Shown: positions 1-9,800 of the stretch, in pieces
How the letters are laid out: every line of letters begins with the position of its first letter
Numbering within the stretch: the stretch's first letter is position 1
Notes under the pieces: model-generated
The model's database searches: none
Seen by the model: only the letters and a program-made list of their open reading frames with translations
What the model was told of the DNA's origin: nothing
Translations under genes and position numbers: made by a program
IMG/VR virus record: IMGVR_UViG_3300017731_000079
Location: 1 to 20,591 of that record
Direction: 5' to 3' (one strand)
DNA length: 20,591 bases
Source of the DNA: a virus

Positions 1-3
1 AAA

Positions 4-384
4 ATGGGTGACCCAAGAGCACCAATGGTTCCAACCATAAGAGGTGATGTGATGTTAAAATTTCAAAGTGATATTTTGACACTATTTTCTGACATTCAAC
101 AAGTATTAGTCTTATTAATTGCAAATCCAGCGGTGTTTGTAGCGAAAGCTAAAGCACTAGTTGATAAAATAGTAAGACTGACTGAGGTAATTACGAAACA
201 AACTTTTCTTAATAAACAAGTGATGACGGCTAATCCAGATTTTAAATTACCTAAATTAGAAATACCAGATTTAGATTTACCAGATGTACCAAATATAAAA
301 GTACCAAATTTAGATTTACCAGATTTAGATTTACCAGATGTAGATTTAGGGATATCAAAAGAAGACTTGGAAGACATTACATAG
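4..384 (+). CDS. hypothetical phage protein with LDLPD repeats, possibly 5'-partial
   Basis: I do not recognise this protein. The reading frame is open through the first base of the window, so the gene may begin upstream. In-frame ATGs lie at 4, 25 and 52, and the one at 52 has an AGAGGT-like ribosome site just before it. Residues 20-70 look helical, with a hydrophobic stretch around 34-45 (VLVLLIANPAVF). Residues 82-115 are a low-complexity acidic segment built from L/I/V-P-D/N-L-D-L-P-D units, including a perfect LDLPD pair. It ends ten bases before the nuclease gene and heads the baseplate block, so a structural or chaperone-like role in baseplate assembly is plausible. That role rests on position alone. 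The C-terminal repeat could form a regular extended or beta structure. Confidence 0.6.
   Translation: MGDPRAPMVPTIRGDVMLKFQSDILTLFSDIQQVLVLLIANPAVFVAKAKALVDKIVRLTEVITKQTFLNKQVMTANPDFKLPKLEIPDLDLPDVPNIKVPNLDLPDLDLPDVDLGISKEDLEDIT
263..342 (+). repeat. direct repeats encoding LDLPD units
   Basis: A 26-base sequence at 263-288 recurs exactly at 317-342, an offset of 54 bases. Inside it, the 15-base unit TTAGATTTACCAGAT is perfectly tandem at 310-324 and 325-339 and encodes LDLPD twice. The repeats are in frame with the gene at 4-384, so they look like expansion of a peptide repeat rather than a separate DNA element. Confidence 0.85.
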
Positions 385-393
385 GAGAAAATC

Positions 394-888
394 ATGGCAA
401 AAAAATTAGATACTCGTGAGTATGAAGCAGAATTAATTAAAGTTGTTGATGGTGATACCATTGATTGTTATATAGATTTAGGTTTTGATATTAAAATTAA
501 AAAAAGAGTTCGTTACATGGGTATCGATACTTGGGAATCTCGTACAAGAGATTTAAAAGAAAAAGAAAAAGGTTTAGCTGCAAAAGCAAGAAATAAAGAA
601 TTATTAGAAGCTGGTATTTTCAAATTAAAATCATTTGGTACAGGTAAGTTTGGTAGAGTTTTGGGTGAAATATTTGTATCACCAGACTACGTAGGTGAGC
701 ACATTACTGAATGTATAAATAGTGTTGAAAGTTCTATAGACTTATCAGTAGATGGTTGGGTTAGCGTTAACGATATTCTTATCGAAGAGGGACACGCTTA
801 CGATTATCATGGTGGTAAGAAAAAAGATTTTAAAAAAGAGATTACCGAAGAAAAACAAAAACAAGAAGAATCTATTAAAGAAGTCTAA
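394..888 (+). CDS. staphylococcal nuclease-like (thermonuclease, SNase fold) protein
   Basis: This is a probable Ca2+-dependent nuclease of the SNase/TNase family (164 aa), which cleaves DNA or RNA phosphodiester bonds. The family's active-site positions are all present: VVDGDTID gives D19 and D21, the strand RYMGIDTWES gives R40, D45, T46 and E48 (R35, D40, T41, E43 in the staphylococcal enzyme), and KFGRVLGEIF gives R88 (R87). The block VSVNDILIEEGHA matches the C-terminal family motif. There is no signal peptide, so it should act in the cytoplasm or within the virion. The C-terminus is a charged Lys/Glu tail. The start has AGGAG at 383-387. It sits between baseplate genes and is probably co-transcribed with them, which hints at a virion-associated or late host-DNA-degrading role; that is inference. 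Length is typical of a single SNase domain. Confidence 0.88.
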   Translation: MAKKLDTREYEAELIKVVDGDTIDCYIDLGFDIKIKKRVRYMGIDTWESRTRDLKEKEKGLAAKARNKELLEAGIFKLKSFGTGKFGRVLGEIFVSPDYVGEHITECINSVESSIDLSVDGWVSVNDILIEEGHAYDYHGGKKKDFKKEITEEKQKQEESIKEV

Positions 889-910
889 ATAAGAAAGAGG
901 GCGTTTTAAA

Positions 911-1342
911 ATGACAAAAAAAGACCTGATAAAAATAATCAGAGAAGCAGTTCGTAAAGAAGTCAAAAAAGAAGTTCAAAAGATATTTATGAATGAAACA
1001 AAGACTAAAACTATCGAACAACCAAAACAAATTAAAACTTCACAAAAAAAATTCACAGATAACAAAGCACTAAATGACGTGTTAAACGAAACTGTTGGAT
1101 TGAGAACATCAGAAAAACAAACTGAAGAATATCCAACATTGGGTGGTGGAACATTTGATTCATCAAAAATGGCTGAGTTAATGGGTTATGGAAAATCAGA
1201 CGAAGTCAAAAGAGATATGGTTGCGATAGATACTTTGAAAAAAGCAGGTAAGTCTGTTGATGACGTACCAGAAGCAGTGACTCAAGCATTAACTCGTGAC
1301 TATAGTGATTTAATGAAAGCTATCAATAAGAAAGGTAAGTAA
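911..1342 (+). CDS. conserved-type small helical phage protein, function unknown
   Basis: This 143-aa protein is not recognised. Residues 1-27 form a strongly charged amphipathic helix (KKDLIKIIREAVRKEVKKEV) suited to coiled-coil contact. Residues 30-50 are a Lys/Gln-rich linker. A second block, residues 62-143, contains NETVGLRTSE, an YPTLGGGTFD turn, and predicted helices with MAELMGYGK and LTRDYSDLMKAI. There is no signal peptide or membrane segment. A GAGG-type ribosome site lies just upstream. Its stop overlaps the gp25-like start as TAATG, implying translational coupling to a baseplate wedge gene. A baseplate-assembly or minor structural role is likely from context only. Confidence 0.8.
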   Translation: MTKKDLIKIIREAVRKEVKKEVQKIFMNETKTKTIEQPKQIKTSQKKFTDNKALNDVLNETVGLRTSEKQTEEYPTLGGGTFDSSKMAELMGYGKSDEVKRDMVAIDTLKKAGKSVDDVPEAVTQALTRDYSDLMKAINKKGK

Positions 1343-1740
1343 TGTCTGCAAGACAAAATGACCTTAACGCAAATACATTTGTGGGATTATCATTTCCACT
1401 TAAAGGTGATTCATTCAATGACTTTGCTTTAACAAAAACTTCTATTGAACAATCAGTTCATAATTTAAGAAATTTATTGTTGACGCAAGTTGGTGAAAGA
1501 GTATCACAGCCTGAATTTGGTAGTCGAGTAAGAGAAATTTGTTTTGAACAGATTGATGATGAGTTACCTATAAAAATTGAAACTGAAATTAAAAGAGCAG
1601 TAGCACAATGGTTGTCTTATATAACAATTAACAGCGTTGAAACTTTAACAGAAGATGGTGATAGGAGTAAAGTATTTGTAAAAATAAAATTCGTACCTGC
1701 TCTTAGTTCAGAGGAACGAGAACTTTTACTAAACGTTTAA
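1342..1740 (+). CDS. gp25: gp25-like baseplate wedge protein
   Basis: This is a baseplate wedge subunit of the GPW/gp25 family. In T4, gp25 sits at the sheath-baseplate junction and nucleates sheath polymerisation. The length, 132 aa, equals that of T4 gp25. The family core is visible at residues 44-69: NLLLTQVGERVSQPEFGSR followed by VREICFE, the usual LLT-x-GER-x-x-P-x-FG-x-x-L/V-F pattern. Residues 13-22 (FVGLSFPLKG) are the typical N-terminal strand before it. It is coupled to the preceding gene by TAATG and followed after 11 bases by the gp6-like gene, the same pairing of sheath-initiator and wedge genes seen in other contractile-tail systems. Confidence 0.92.
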   Translation: MSARQNDLNANTFVGLSFPLKGDSFNDFALTKTSIEQSVHNLRNLLLTQVGERVSQPEFGSRVREICFEQIDDELPIKIETEIKRAVAQWLSYITINSVETLTEDGDRSKVFVKIKFVPALSSEERELLLNV

Positions 1741-1751
1741 CGGATAATAGA

Positions 1752-3740
1752 ATGGCAAGAACAACAACTAAAAAAAATAAAGTTAGAAGTATAAATTATC
1801 TAAACAAAGATTTTGATGATTTCAGAAATAGTTTAGTGGAATACGCTAAAACATACTTTCCAAACACCTATAATGATTTTAACGAAGCTTCTCCTGGTAT
1901 GATGTTTATTGAGATGGCATCATATGTCGGTGATGTTTTATCTTACTATTTAGATAGTCAATTTAGAGAATCACTATTACCCTTTGCTGAAGAGAAAAGA
2001 AATGTTTACAATATAGCACAATCGTTAGGATATAAACCTCGTATAACTTCACCATCTAACGTGGTTCTTGATGTATTTCAAACCGTACCCGCCTTAAATG
2101 GTAAACCTGATTACAGATATGCCCTAACAATCAAAGCGGGAGCTAGGGTAAATTCATCAACTAATGGAACAACGTTTAGAACCTTAGATGATGTTAATTT
2201 TAAATTTGATACCTTATCAGACCAAAGGATAACAACAATATTTGAAAATGATGGTGATACACCTACTAAGTTTTTATTAAAGAAAAGAGTTAAAGCAGAG
2301 AGTGGTGAGATTTCTAAAGAATTCTTTTCATTCGGTTCTGCACAAAAATACACACAAATTAAATTAGAAAATCCTGATGTGATACAAATATTATCATGCA
2401 CAGATAGTGATGGTAATAAATGGTATGAGGTTGATTCATTAGCTCGTGATACTATATTTGAAGATATTGAAAATAATTCTACTAATGACCCAACATCGGT
2501 TCTTAATAGAGATACGTCACCACATATTTTAAAATTAAAAAAGACATCTCGTAGATTTACAACTTTTATTAATGAAAATGATGAAACAATTTTAAGATTT
2601 GGTGCAGGGGTGTCTGATAATCCTGATGAAGAGATTATACCTAATCCTGATAGTGTTGGTTCTAATTTACCTGGTAGTCCAAGTTTCTTAACACAAGCGT
2701 TTGACCCAAGTAATTTCTTAAAGACAAAGACTTTTGGTTTAGCACCAGCGAACACAACGCTAACTATTGAATACGCTTTCGGTGGTGGAGTTGATGATAA
2801 CGTTAATAGTGGAGACATTACATTTAAAGGTGGTCAAACTTTTGAAATAGATAACCAAAATTTATCGTCAACTTTAGTTCAGGCATCTAAAGACTCTCTT
2901 GCATTTACTAATCCAAAACCAGCTACAGGTGGAGGTGGTGGTGAAACTGTTCGTGACGTTAGAGAAAACGCATTAGCATATTATCAAGCACAACAAAGAG
3001 CGGTTACAAAAGAGGACTATATTGTTAGAGCATATTCTTTACCAGCCAAATTTGGTAACATAGCTAAAGTTCACTTAGTACAAGATGACCAATTAAACAA
3101 ACCAACAGATGAGCTGGATAGAAAGGTAACTACTGACGATGTTAATAATGGGTTGACAATTAAACAATTGACTGCAAGAGTTCCTAACCCATTAGCTATG
3201 AATATGTATACTCTTGGATATAATTCTAATAATAATTTAGTACCACTATCCACTACAGTTAAAGAAAATTTAAAAACTTACTTGTCACAATATAGGTTAG
3301 TTACCGATGCAATCAATATAAAAGACGCTTACATAATTGATGTGGCTATAGATTTTGCAATATTGACAAAAGTCGGATTCAATAAAAATGATATTCTCTT
3401 AAGATGTATCGATAGAGTAAAAGATTACTTTGATGTCACGAAATGGCAGATAGGTCAACCTATAATACTTTCAGATATAGTTTATGAATTATCTTTGGTT
3501 GATGGAGTTTCTAGTGTTGTTAATCCATTGGTTGATGGTCAACGAGGTAAACAACAAATAGTAATAACAAATAAATTCAAACCATCCGATGGTTATTCTG
3601 GCAATGCTTTTGATGTTGAGTCAGCGACTATAAATGGTGTAATTTACACAGCGTTAGACCCAAGTATTTTTCAAGTTCGTTTTCCCGACACAGACATAAA
3701 AGGAACTGTAGTTGGAGACACATTAGGTATTACGGAGTAA
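1752..3740 (+). CDS. gp6: gp6-like baseplate wedge protein (baseplate J family)
   Basis: This is the main wedge protein of the contractile baseplate, related to T4 gp6 and P2 gpJ. Its 662 aa closely match T4 gp6 (660 aa). Residues 14-100 carry the gp6-type N-terminus (INYLNKDFDDFRNSLVEYA, then SPGMMFIEMASYVGDVLSYY and AQSLGYKP), which in this family packs into the wedge. The baseplate-J core is visible near residues 403-430 (VRENALAYYQAQQRAVTKED, then YIVRAYSLP), followed by the NIAKVHLV strand. The C-terminal third (about 490-600) has the alternating strands and helices expected of the J-like dimerisation region. A run of four glycines (about 396-399) precedes the core and may be a linker. 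It lies in the same operon as the gp25-like gene, as expected for partners that contact each other. Confidence 0.93.
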   Translation: MARTTTKKNKVRSINYLNKDFDDFRNSLVEYAKTYFPNTYNDFNEASPGMMFIEMASYVGDVLSYYLDSQFRESLLPFAEEKRNVYNIAQSLGYKPRITSPSNVVLDVFQTVPALNGKPDYRYALTIKAGARVNSSTNGTTFRTLDDVNFKFDTLSDQRITTIFENDGDTPTKFLLKKRVKAESGEISKEFFSFGSAQKYTQIKLENPDVIQILSCTDSDGNKWYEVDSLARDTIFEDIENNSTNDPTSVLNRDTSPHILKLKKTSRRFTTFINENDETILRFGAGVSDNPDEEIIPNPDSVGSNLPGSPSFLTQAFDPSNFLKTKTFGLAPANTTLTIEYAFGGGVDDNVNSGDITFKGGQTFEIDNQNLSSTLVQASKDSLAFTNPKPATGGGGGETVRDVRENALAYYQAQQRAVTKEDYIVRAYSLPAKFGNIAKVHLVQDDQLNKPTDELDRKVTTDDVNNGLTIKQLTARVPNPLAMNMYTLGYNSNNNLVPLSTTVKENLKTYLSQYRLVTDAINIKDAYIIDVAIDFAILTKVGFNKNDILLRCIDRVKDYFDVTKWQIGQPIILSDIVYELSLVDGVSSVVNPLVDGQRGKQQIVITNKFKPSDGYSGNAFDVESATINGVIYTALDPSIFQVRFPDTDIKGTVVGDTLGITE

Positions 3741-3744
3741 CATA

Positions 3745-4863
3745 ATGCACTTTTTTATTTTTCCAACAAAAGACGCAACATTATATCAAGATAGTGGAAG
3801 TCAGAACACAGGTCTTGATGAAATTTTAGAGATAAGAAAAGATGTCAGTATAGCTGGCACAACAATAGATGTATCTCGTGCTTTAGTAGAATTTGACATG
3901 ACAAAGCCTGCCCGTCTGGCAGCACAAAACCCAACTAAAGTTTTTCGTTATTATTTAAATTTATTTGATGCGAGACCATCAGCGTTATCTGTATCACAGA
4001 GTTTGTACGCTCATCCAATAAGTGGTTCTTGGGATATGGGACAAGGAAAACTCAACGACAATCCAACGACTACTGAGGGTTGTAGTTTTAATTTTAGAGA
4101 TGGTGCGACAGTCGGAACTAATTGGATTACAAACGTTAGTGGTTCTGGTGGAGCTTGGTTCGAAGGTAGTGGCTTTGAAGCTTCTCAATCACTCACCCAT
4201 AAAACAGAAGATATCAGAATGGATGTAACTGATATCGTTAATAATTGGATAGATAACGTTATACCAAACAATGGTTTTATTGTAAAACGAAGTGGAAGTT
4301 TAGGTACGATACAATCTACGGATGATGAGGGTAGCACAGATAGATTGGGTAATTTATCATTCTTCTCATCTGATACTCATACAAAATATCCACCAACACT
4401 TGAAATAGAATATGATGATTCGGTTTGGAATACAGGCTCATTGTCACCATTGAGTAGCACAGAGATTGAGGACTTAGTAGTTTATATGAGAGGTTTAAGA
4501 CCTGAGTACAAGGAGAAAACAAGAGCTAAGTTTAGAGTGATAGGTAGAGAAAGATTTCCTACAAAAACATTTGATTCAACACCAAGTAATTTATCCGTAA
4601 AGTATTTACCAAGTGGTAGTGCTAGTGGAGATGGAGCATTTTATTCAATCACAGATGCTGAGACAGAAGATGTAATTGTTCCCTTCGGTAGTGGTTCAAG
4701 AATTAGTTGTGACTCAACTGGTAACTTTTTTAATCTTGATTTAGATGGTTATCAACCAGAAAGATTTTATAATCTGTTATTTCAGGTCGTGAGTGGTAGT
4801 GGAACTAATGACGAACAAAAATTAATACTTGATGAGGGATTTTCATTTAAGGTATCAATCTAA
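3745..4863 (+). CDS. DNRLRE-domain-like beta protein, probable baseplate/tail component
   Basis: Residues 5-225 resemble a DNRLRE-type domain, a beta-rich module usually found in secreted or surface proteins. The family pattern is visible: an opening strand (FPTKDATLYQDS), a basic strand with SRALVEFDM (43-52), the motif VTDIVNNWID (161-170), then NGFIVKRSG (176-184), FFSSD (206-210), and the closing YPPTLEIEYDD (215-225). The C-terminal region (about 240-372) contains further strands, for example FRVIGRERFPTKTF, and is not recognised. There is no signal peptide, so it is not exported by itself. It follows the gp6-like gene and overlaps the next start by TAATG, placing it where phages usually encode wedge or fibre-anchoring proteins. 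A virion role is inferred. Confidence 0.7.
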   Translation: MHFFIFPTKDATLYQDSGSQNTGLDEILEIRKDVSIAGTTIDVSRALVEFDMTKPARLAAQNPTKVFRYYLNLFDARPSALSVSQSLYAHPISGSWDMGQGKLNDNPTTTEGCSFNFRDGATVGTNWITNVSGSGGAWFEGSGFEASQSLTHKTEDIRMDVTDIVNNWIDNVIPNNGFIVKRSGSLGTIQSTDDEGSTDRLGNLSFFSSDTHTKYPPTLEIEYDDSVWNTGSLSPLSSTEIEDLVVYMRGLRPEYKEKTRAKFRVIGRERFPTKTFDSTPSNLSVKYLPSGSASGDGAFYSITDAETEDVIVPFGSGSRISCDSTGNFFNLDLDGYQPERFYNLLFQVVSGSGTNDEQKLILDEGFSFKVSI

Positions 4864-5423
4864 TGCCATACACAAAAGACCAACTTGAAAAAGGTAAAAG
4901 TTTATTCTATAATAACTTTAGAGAAAAGATTAGAGCAGAATATTTGAATAGATTATCTGGCTCTGCAGAAAATGATTTTCGTACTACAGAAAATGTCTTG
5001 TTATCATATGAAAGAATTGGTGAACCATTAGAGGGTATTGAAACAATAAATTTTGATGAAGAACAAGCTGTATCAATATATGAAAACTTTTTACAATCTG
5101 AGCAATTAGAATTAAGCAAATCAAAACAAGATAATAATTTACCTATTTATTTTCGAGGTAACTTATTAAACAATATAATTAATAGGGACATAAGCGAACT
5201 ACTAACTTTTGTTGTATCGACAGACTTGCCAGATGGTATAGAGGAAAGCGATGTCGTTACTAATGATGACCCATTTGATAAAACAAGATTTTTAATAGAG
5301 GATGGACTAAAAAGAAAATTTAGAAATTTAGGTGAGTTTTATGGTAGAGGATTTAAATTATCAGATTTAAAAACAATTACAAAACCAGAGTTAAATTCTA
5401 TAGTAGATGGTGAGGACTTATAA
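4863..5423 (+). CDS. phage structural-block protein, function unknown
   Basis: This 186-aa protein is not recognised. It is mostly predicted helix with a high charge density. Residues 1-50 run as a helix pair (DQLEKGKSLFYNNFREKIRA) and residues 60-95 contain FDEEQAVSIYENFL and a Lys/Gln-rich stretch. The C-terminal part (about 140-180) has FLIEDGLKRKFRNLGEFYGR and SDLKTITKPEL. There is no signal peptide or membrane segment. Both ends are translationally coupled by TAATG overlaps (with the DNRLRE-like gene and the next gene), so its product is probably needed in fixed proportion to baseplate proteins. A wedge or adaptor role is plausible but not shown. Confidence 0.8.
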   Translation: MPYTKDQLEKGKSLFYNNFREKIRAEYLNRLSGSAENDFRTTENVLLSYERIGEPLEGIETINFDEEQAVSIYENFLQSEQLELSKSKQDNNLPIYFRGNLLNNIINRDISELLTFVVSTDLPDGIEESDVVTNDDPFDKTRFLIEDGLKRKFRNLGEFYGRGFKLSDLKTITKPELNSIVDGEDL

Positions 5424-6808
5424 TGGAACAGCGTTTAGAAGAAAAAGATTTTGATATATTATATTCGGGTAAAACTGTTGACACGGATGATATTGATTAT
5501 AAATATATTTCAAGCTTTGCTATAGATAGCGAGGATGATTATGTGGAAGCTCTTATCCATGATTCAGAACAAAATTTTATACAGAGTGTGATAGTTGATA
5601 AAAATGATTATACTTACAATGAAGTTTTAGGAAAGCCAGATGTAAAATTAAATACAGGCACAATACTACGTAAGTTAGGTTATGATAGAGGTAGATATGT
5701 TGTTAAGTATAATTTTCTAAGAAAAAAGGCTGGTTCATATGAAAACATATTAGTCGATGAAAATAGTGAAAGATATGTTGGTGACTTTCATGTCATGCCT
5801 GATGGAATTATTATGGATGGCGCATCACATGAAGAAACAACTGGTAAGGTTTTACAAGTTAAAGAATTAAAATATTTTATACAAGAAATATCACCAAGTC
5901 GAAATGAGATAAGAATAGTACCACAAAAAATAAAAGATACTAAATACATAAACTCATTTGTTAATTTACAACAAAGAAATAACCAATATACTTTCAAGGA
6001 GAGTGTAAGTTTACATGAACCCCCTCAATCATCAATAGCTGGCGATTCAAAAAAAGTATATATTTCAGATAAAGAAGCTCTAAGAACATATATGGAGGGT
6101 GGTACTTTTTTTATAAACAATTCTTTCATAGAACAAGTAATCCCACCAACACCTCCAACTGGTGAGGGTAACTTGTTTGAAGAGTCTGATACAGCTGGTA
6201 CAGACCCAATCGTCGTAACATCACGCTTCGTGGTATTAGAAGAGACAACTACATTTTATGCAAGTGGGGATAAATCTTTAGATTTTATCTACAAACAAAT
6301 TACTAACAATGGTACAAATAAAAATGTGACTGTAGATGATATTTTACCAGTTGAAGATAATTTTAATTTTCAAAATGACAAAATAATTAAAAATGTTATT
6401 GGTGCAAAAACAGATGGTGATAATATTTTTGATAAGATTACTAAGTTTAGAAGACCAATAGAAGGTCAGCCTATTATACTAACATTGGGTAGTATTTCAA
6501 ATAAACCACAAAATGTAGCTTTCGAATATGAGTGGACTATATTTGGGTATGATAGAAATAGATATGGTAAGGGTAAAGATGAACAACATAGATATGACCC
6601 AATATCAGGTAGAAATGGTGGTGTAGGTACTGTGATTATACAAGGTGAGACACCAGGTTCGTTAACAGCGATAGGTACTGATAAAAAGCAGATTACCATA
6701 GAGATTTATGGTGGTGATGTAAGATTGGGTGTAGCGTTGAGAATCAGTAGACCAGCTGCAGATTTAGAGAGTAGTGTGGCTATACCTCATGCTATATTTG
6801 TGGAGTAG
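5423..6808 (+). CDS. phage structural-block protein, function unknown (461 aa)
   Basis: I do not recognise this protein. The first 180 residues are beta-rich with repeated aromatic strands (YVVKYNFLRKKAG near 92-104, YVGDFHVMPDGI, KYFIQEISPSRNEIRIVPQK), resembling an immunoglobulin-like or fibre-attachment fold. The middle contains the strand FINNSFIEQVIPPTPPTGEG, a proline-rich hinge. The C-terminal 110 residues contain YEWTIFGYDRNRYGKGK and a glycine-rich segment, then strands ending in VAIPHAIFVE. There is no signal peptide. It is coupled to the upstream gene by TAATG and followed after four bases by the large tail-protein-I-like gene. Context suggests a baseplate or fibre-connector protein; a minor adhesin is the alternative. 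Confidence 0.78.
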   Translation: MEQRLEEKDFDILYSGKTVDTDDIDYKYISSFAIDSEDDYVEALIHDSEQNFIQSVIVDKNDYTYNEVLGKPDVKLNTGTILRKLGYDRGRYVVKYNFLRKKAGSYENILVDENSERYVGDFHVMPDGIIMDGASHEETTGKVLQVKELKYFIQEISPSRNEIRIVPQKIKDTKYINSFVNLQQRNNQYTFKESVSLHEPPQSSIAGDSKKVYISDKEALRTYMEGGTFFINNSFIEQVIPPTPPTGEGNLFEESDTAGTDPIVVTSRFVVLEETTTFYASGDKSLDFIYKQITNNGTNKNVTVDDILPVEDNFNFQNDKIIKNVIGAKTDGDNIFDKITKFRRPIEGQPIILTLGSISNKPQNVAFEYEWTIFGYDRNRYGKGKDEQHRYDPISGRNGGVGTVIIQGETPGSLTAIGTDKKQITIEIYGGDVRLGVALRISRPAADLESSVAIPHAIFVE

Positions 6809-6812
6809 TTAG

Positions 6813-9800
6813 ATGGCTAATAAACAATTTAAAGTAAAAGGTTTAGAGGGTATTGACAATCAGGTCACACCTACCACTAATATCACAATTGAGATAAGCC
6901 CAAGTGTATATGGATTTTTTACTACCAATACAGAGGTAATTTTTGAAATTAATGGTGTTCGCACAGATTGGCCGATGGAAGATGTACTGCCCGCAGAAAC
7001 ATATAGTTTTACCCCTCAAGAATTAGGATTAGCTGTAAGTAATCAACCTTATGAGTTAGAGTTATCGTACGAGGAGCAAAGCAAAGATGAACAAGGTGGT
7101 GATACTTTAGGTAGTGTAATTATTAAAGTGGTTGGTATTATTACACCAGTAGATGACCCAAACACTTACATACTAGCCCCCTTTGTCAGTAAAATAAATA
7201 AGATAAATTTACAAAAGGGTGAAATACAATTAGAAAGTAGTTGGAATGATTTCCAAGAAGATGTAGCGCTTGAACCTGCAGTTGGTACAGCACCTGCGAA
7301 TATTTTTAGAAATGCTAAAATATCTTTTAAGGCTAATGAAGTCAGAGACCTTAATACCTATGTTAATTTTGGAGATGACAATAAAACACTAATCACTAAT
7401 CTAAAAGCTGATAAGGAATTATTTCCTGATTCTCCATACTCTATAGTCTTAAAACTTTATAAGCCTCTTCCAGATGAAATAGAAGAAAAAGATAGTTTAT
7501 TTGTAGTAACGGAAGTCTTACCTCAACTTACAGAAACCGTTGAATTAGTACCTTACGAGCAAGAAGACGAAAATGTAAATGTTTTATTTACACCTGACCA
7601 AGTAAATGTACAATCACCAATATCAAAAAGACAAATAATTTCTAAAAACAAAGAAGACTTGATTGGTGCTGATAAAAAATTACAACAAGAAATATTAGAT
7701 AAGTTTTTATCGGGTAGTGATAAGCCAGTTAGTATGAATGTTGATTATTCAAACTATGAAGAGTTTGTTAATTTTAGTTCAATTGAAAAAAGACTTGGTA
7801 ATTTTAAATACAAGTTAGAACAAATACAATCCAATACCGCTCTTAGTGCATCTAGTGTATCTTTATCGGGTGGACAATCTGATGCGATTACTTATGAAAA
7901 TAATATTAGAGAAATTAAAAGAAACTTTGATGGTTATGAAAGTTATCTTTATAATATAAGTTCATCATTTGTAACCAGCTCTGCAGAAAGTAGATTAGAT
8001 ACCTCCGTACCAAAGACTGGTGCAGGAACGTTTGCTGACCCTTATCTACCAGTAAACACGACCTCATCGCTATTTACAAATTGGTATGGTTCTAGCGCTT
8101 CACGGACAGGTCAAATATATTCTGCATCTCTATATGATAAGGAAAACCCAAATCGTTTAGTAAACTTATTACCTGAACACATATCAGCTGATTTTGATAA
8201 TAAACAATTTTTAGATTTTATGGACATGGTTGGTCAACACTTTGACGAATTATGGTTGTACATAAAATCCGTAACAGATATAACTGATAGACAATATGAT
8301 ATATCAGATGGTATATCCACAGACCTAATTTTTGCTGTCGCTAAATCATTAGGTTGGGATACACAAGATGGAAAAGATTTATTAGAGCTAAGTAGATTTG
8401 GATTTGGACAAAAATTAACTGGTGATTCATATGAATTATATACATCAGGTTCATTAGACTCTCCAGCTGAAGGTGACATATCCAAAGAGATTACTAAGAG
8501 ATTGATATCAAGTATGCCTTATATTCTAAAATCAAAAGGTACTTTGGGTTCACTTCGAGCAATCATGAATTGTTATGGTATACCAAGTTCTATTCTTAGA
8601 GTTAGAGAGTATGGTGGATTACAATTAGATAATCAAAAAGCAACCTTTGATATTGGTAGGAGGTTTACACGAGCATTAGGTTTTAGGGGTGCACAATATG
8701 TAGAGACATCTTGGGATGATACTAGCAAAGGAATTAAGCCTGAGACTATTGAATTTAGATTTAGGTCTGTATCTGGCTCCGACCAAATACTTGTACAAAA
8801 AGATGACCAATTTGCTATAAAATTAAAAGATAATGGTTCAGCTGATAACAATGGTACAGTATCATTTATGTTATCTGGCTCTGATGGTTACAAGGAAATA
8901 AGCTCTTCATTGTTGCCAGTATTTGATGGTGAGTATCATTCTGTTATGTTGAGAAAATCAAGAATTGAGGCTGAGTTATTTCCTCATCCATCTTTCGAAG
9001 TAGGTACAAATGAGGGACTTTTTAACCCACCATTTATAACTGGTAGTAATAGTGCAGAGTTTGGTAGAATAGAAATAGTCAGTAGTTCTAATTTTGCAAG
9101 AACAGGCACAAAAAGTTTATTACACGAAAACACTTCCGATACAAATACATCTTATACATTCTTTTATAGAAATCCAGATGCGAACCGCTTTCCTGGTAAC
9201 TCAGCGAGTATAACAAATGTAAGTGAGGGTCAGACATATCTATTCTCTGCCTATTGTAAAGCATCGGCTAGTTTAGTTGACTCAGTTGCCTCATTAACAT
9301 TATTTGAATTAGACAGTAATGAAGAGGTTGTGAGTTGGACTCAAGAATTTGAAAACACGAACTTTGATGGTGGTATCAAAGGTTCACAACGAGTTGGTGT
9401 AAATGAAAATGAATGGAAACAAATACAAGTTAGAAAAACAATCAAGTTTCCAAATACTACAAAATTAGGTATAAGATTTGAAAACAATAAACCATCTTCT
9501 TCAATCTATTGGGATGATGTATCAGTTCGTAGAGTAACTGCGAATAGTGATAGTATAGATGATACCTTTAATTATGACTTATTTGTCAAAAAATATGATA
9601 GTGGATTAGATAGAATAAGATTGGCATCTAAATCTAATATGATTATATCATCTTCGGTATCAGAATCATATAACGCGGCTTGGACTGGTAGTGGTGATTT
9701 GTTTATAGGTGGTAATACAACTACACCATTTAGTGCTAATAAATTATCAGGTTCATTGATGGAGTTTAGACTATGGAGTGAGACGTTAGAAGAAGAAAGA

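Noticed and set aside
2111-2818. Open reading frame of 235 codons on the minus strand
   Set aside because: It lies wholly inside the well-supported gp6-like gene and its composition (Ser/Leu/Val-rich) is that of the reverse complement of AT-rich coding sequence. No ribosome site or family resemblance.
4022-4228. Plus-strand 68-codon frame overlapping the DNRLRE-like gene
   Set aside because: It is in another frame inside a gene with clear domain signal, and no overlapping-gene evidence such as its own ribosome site is visible.
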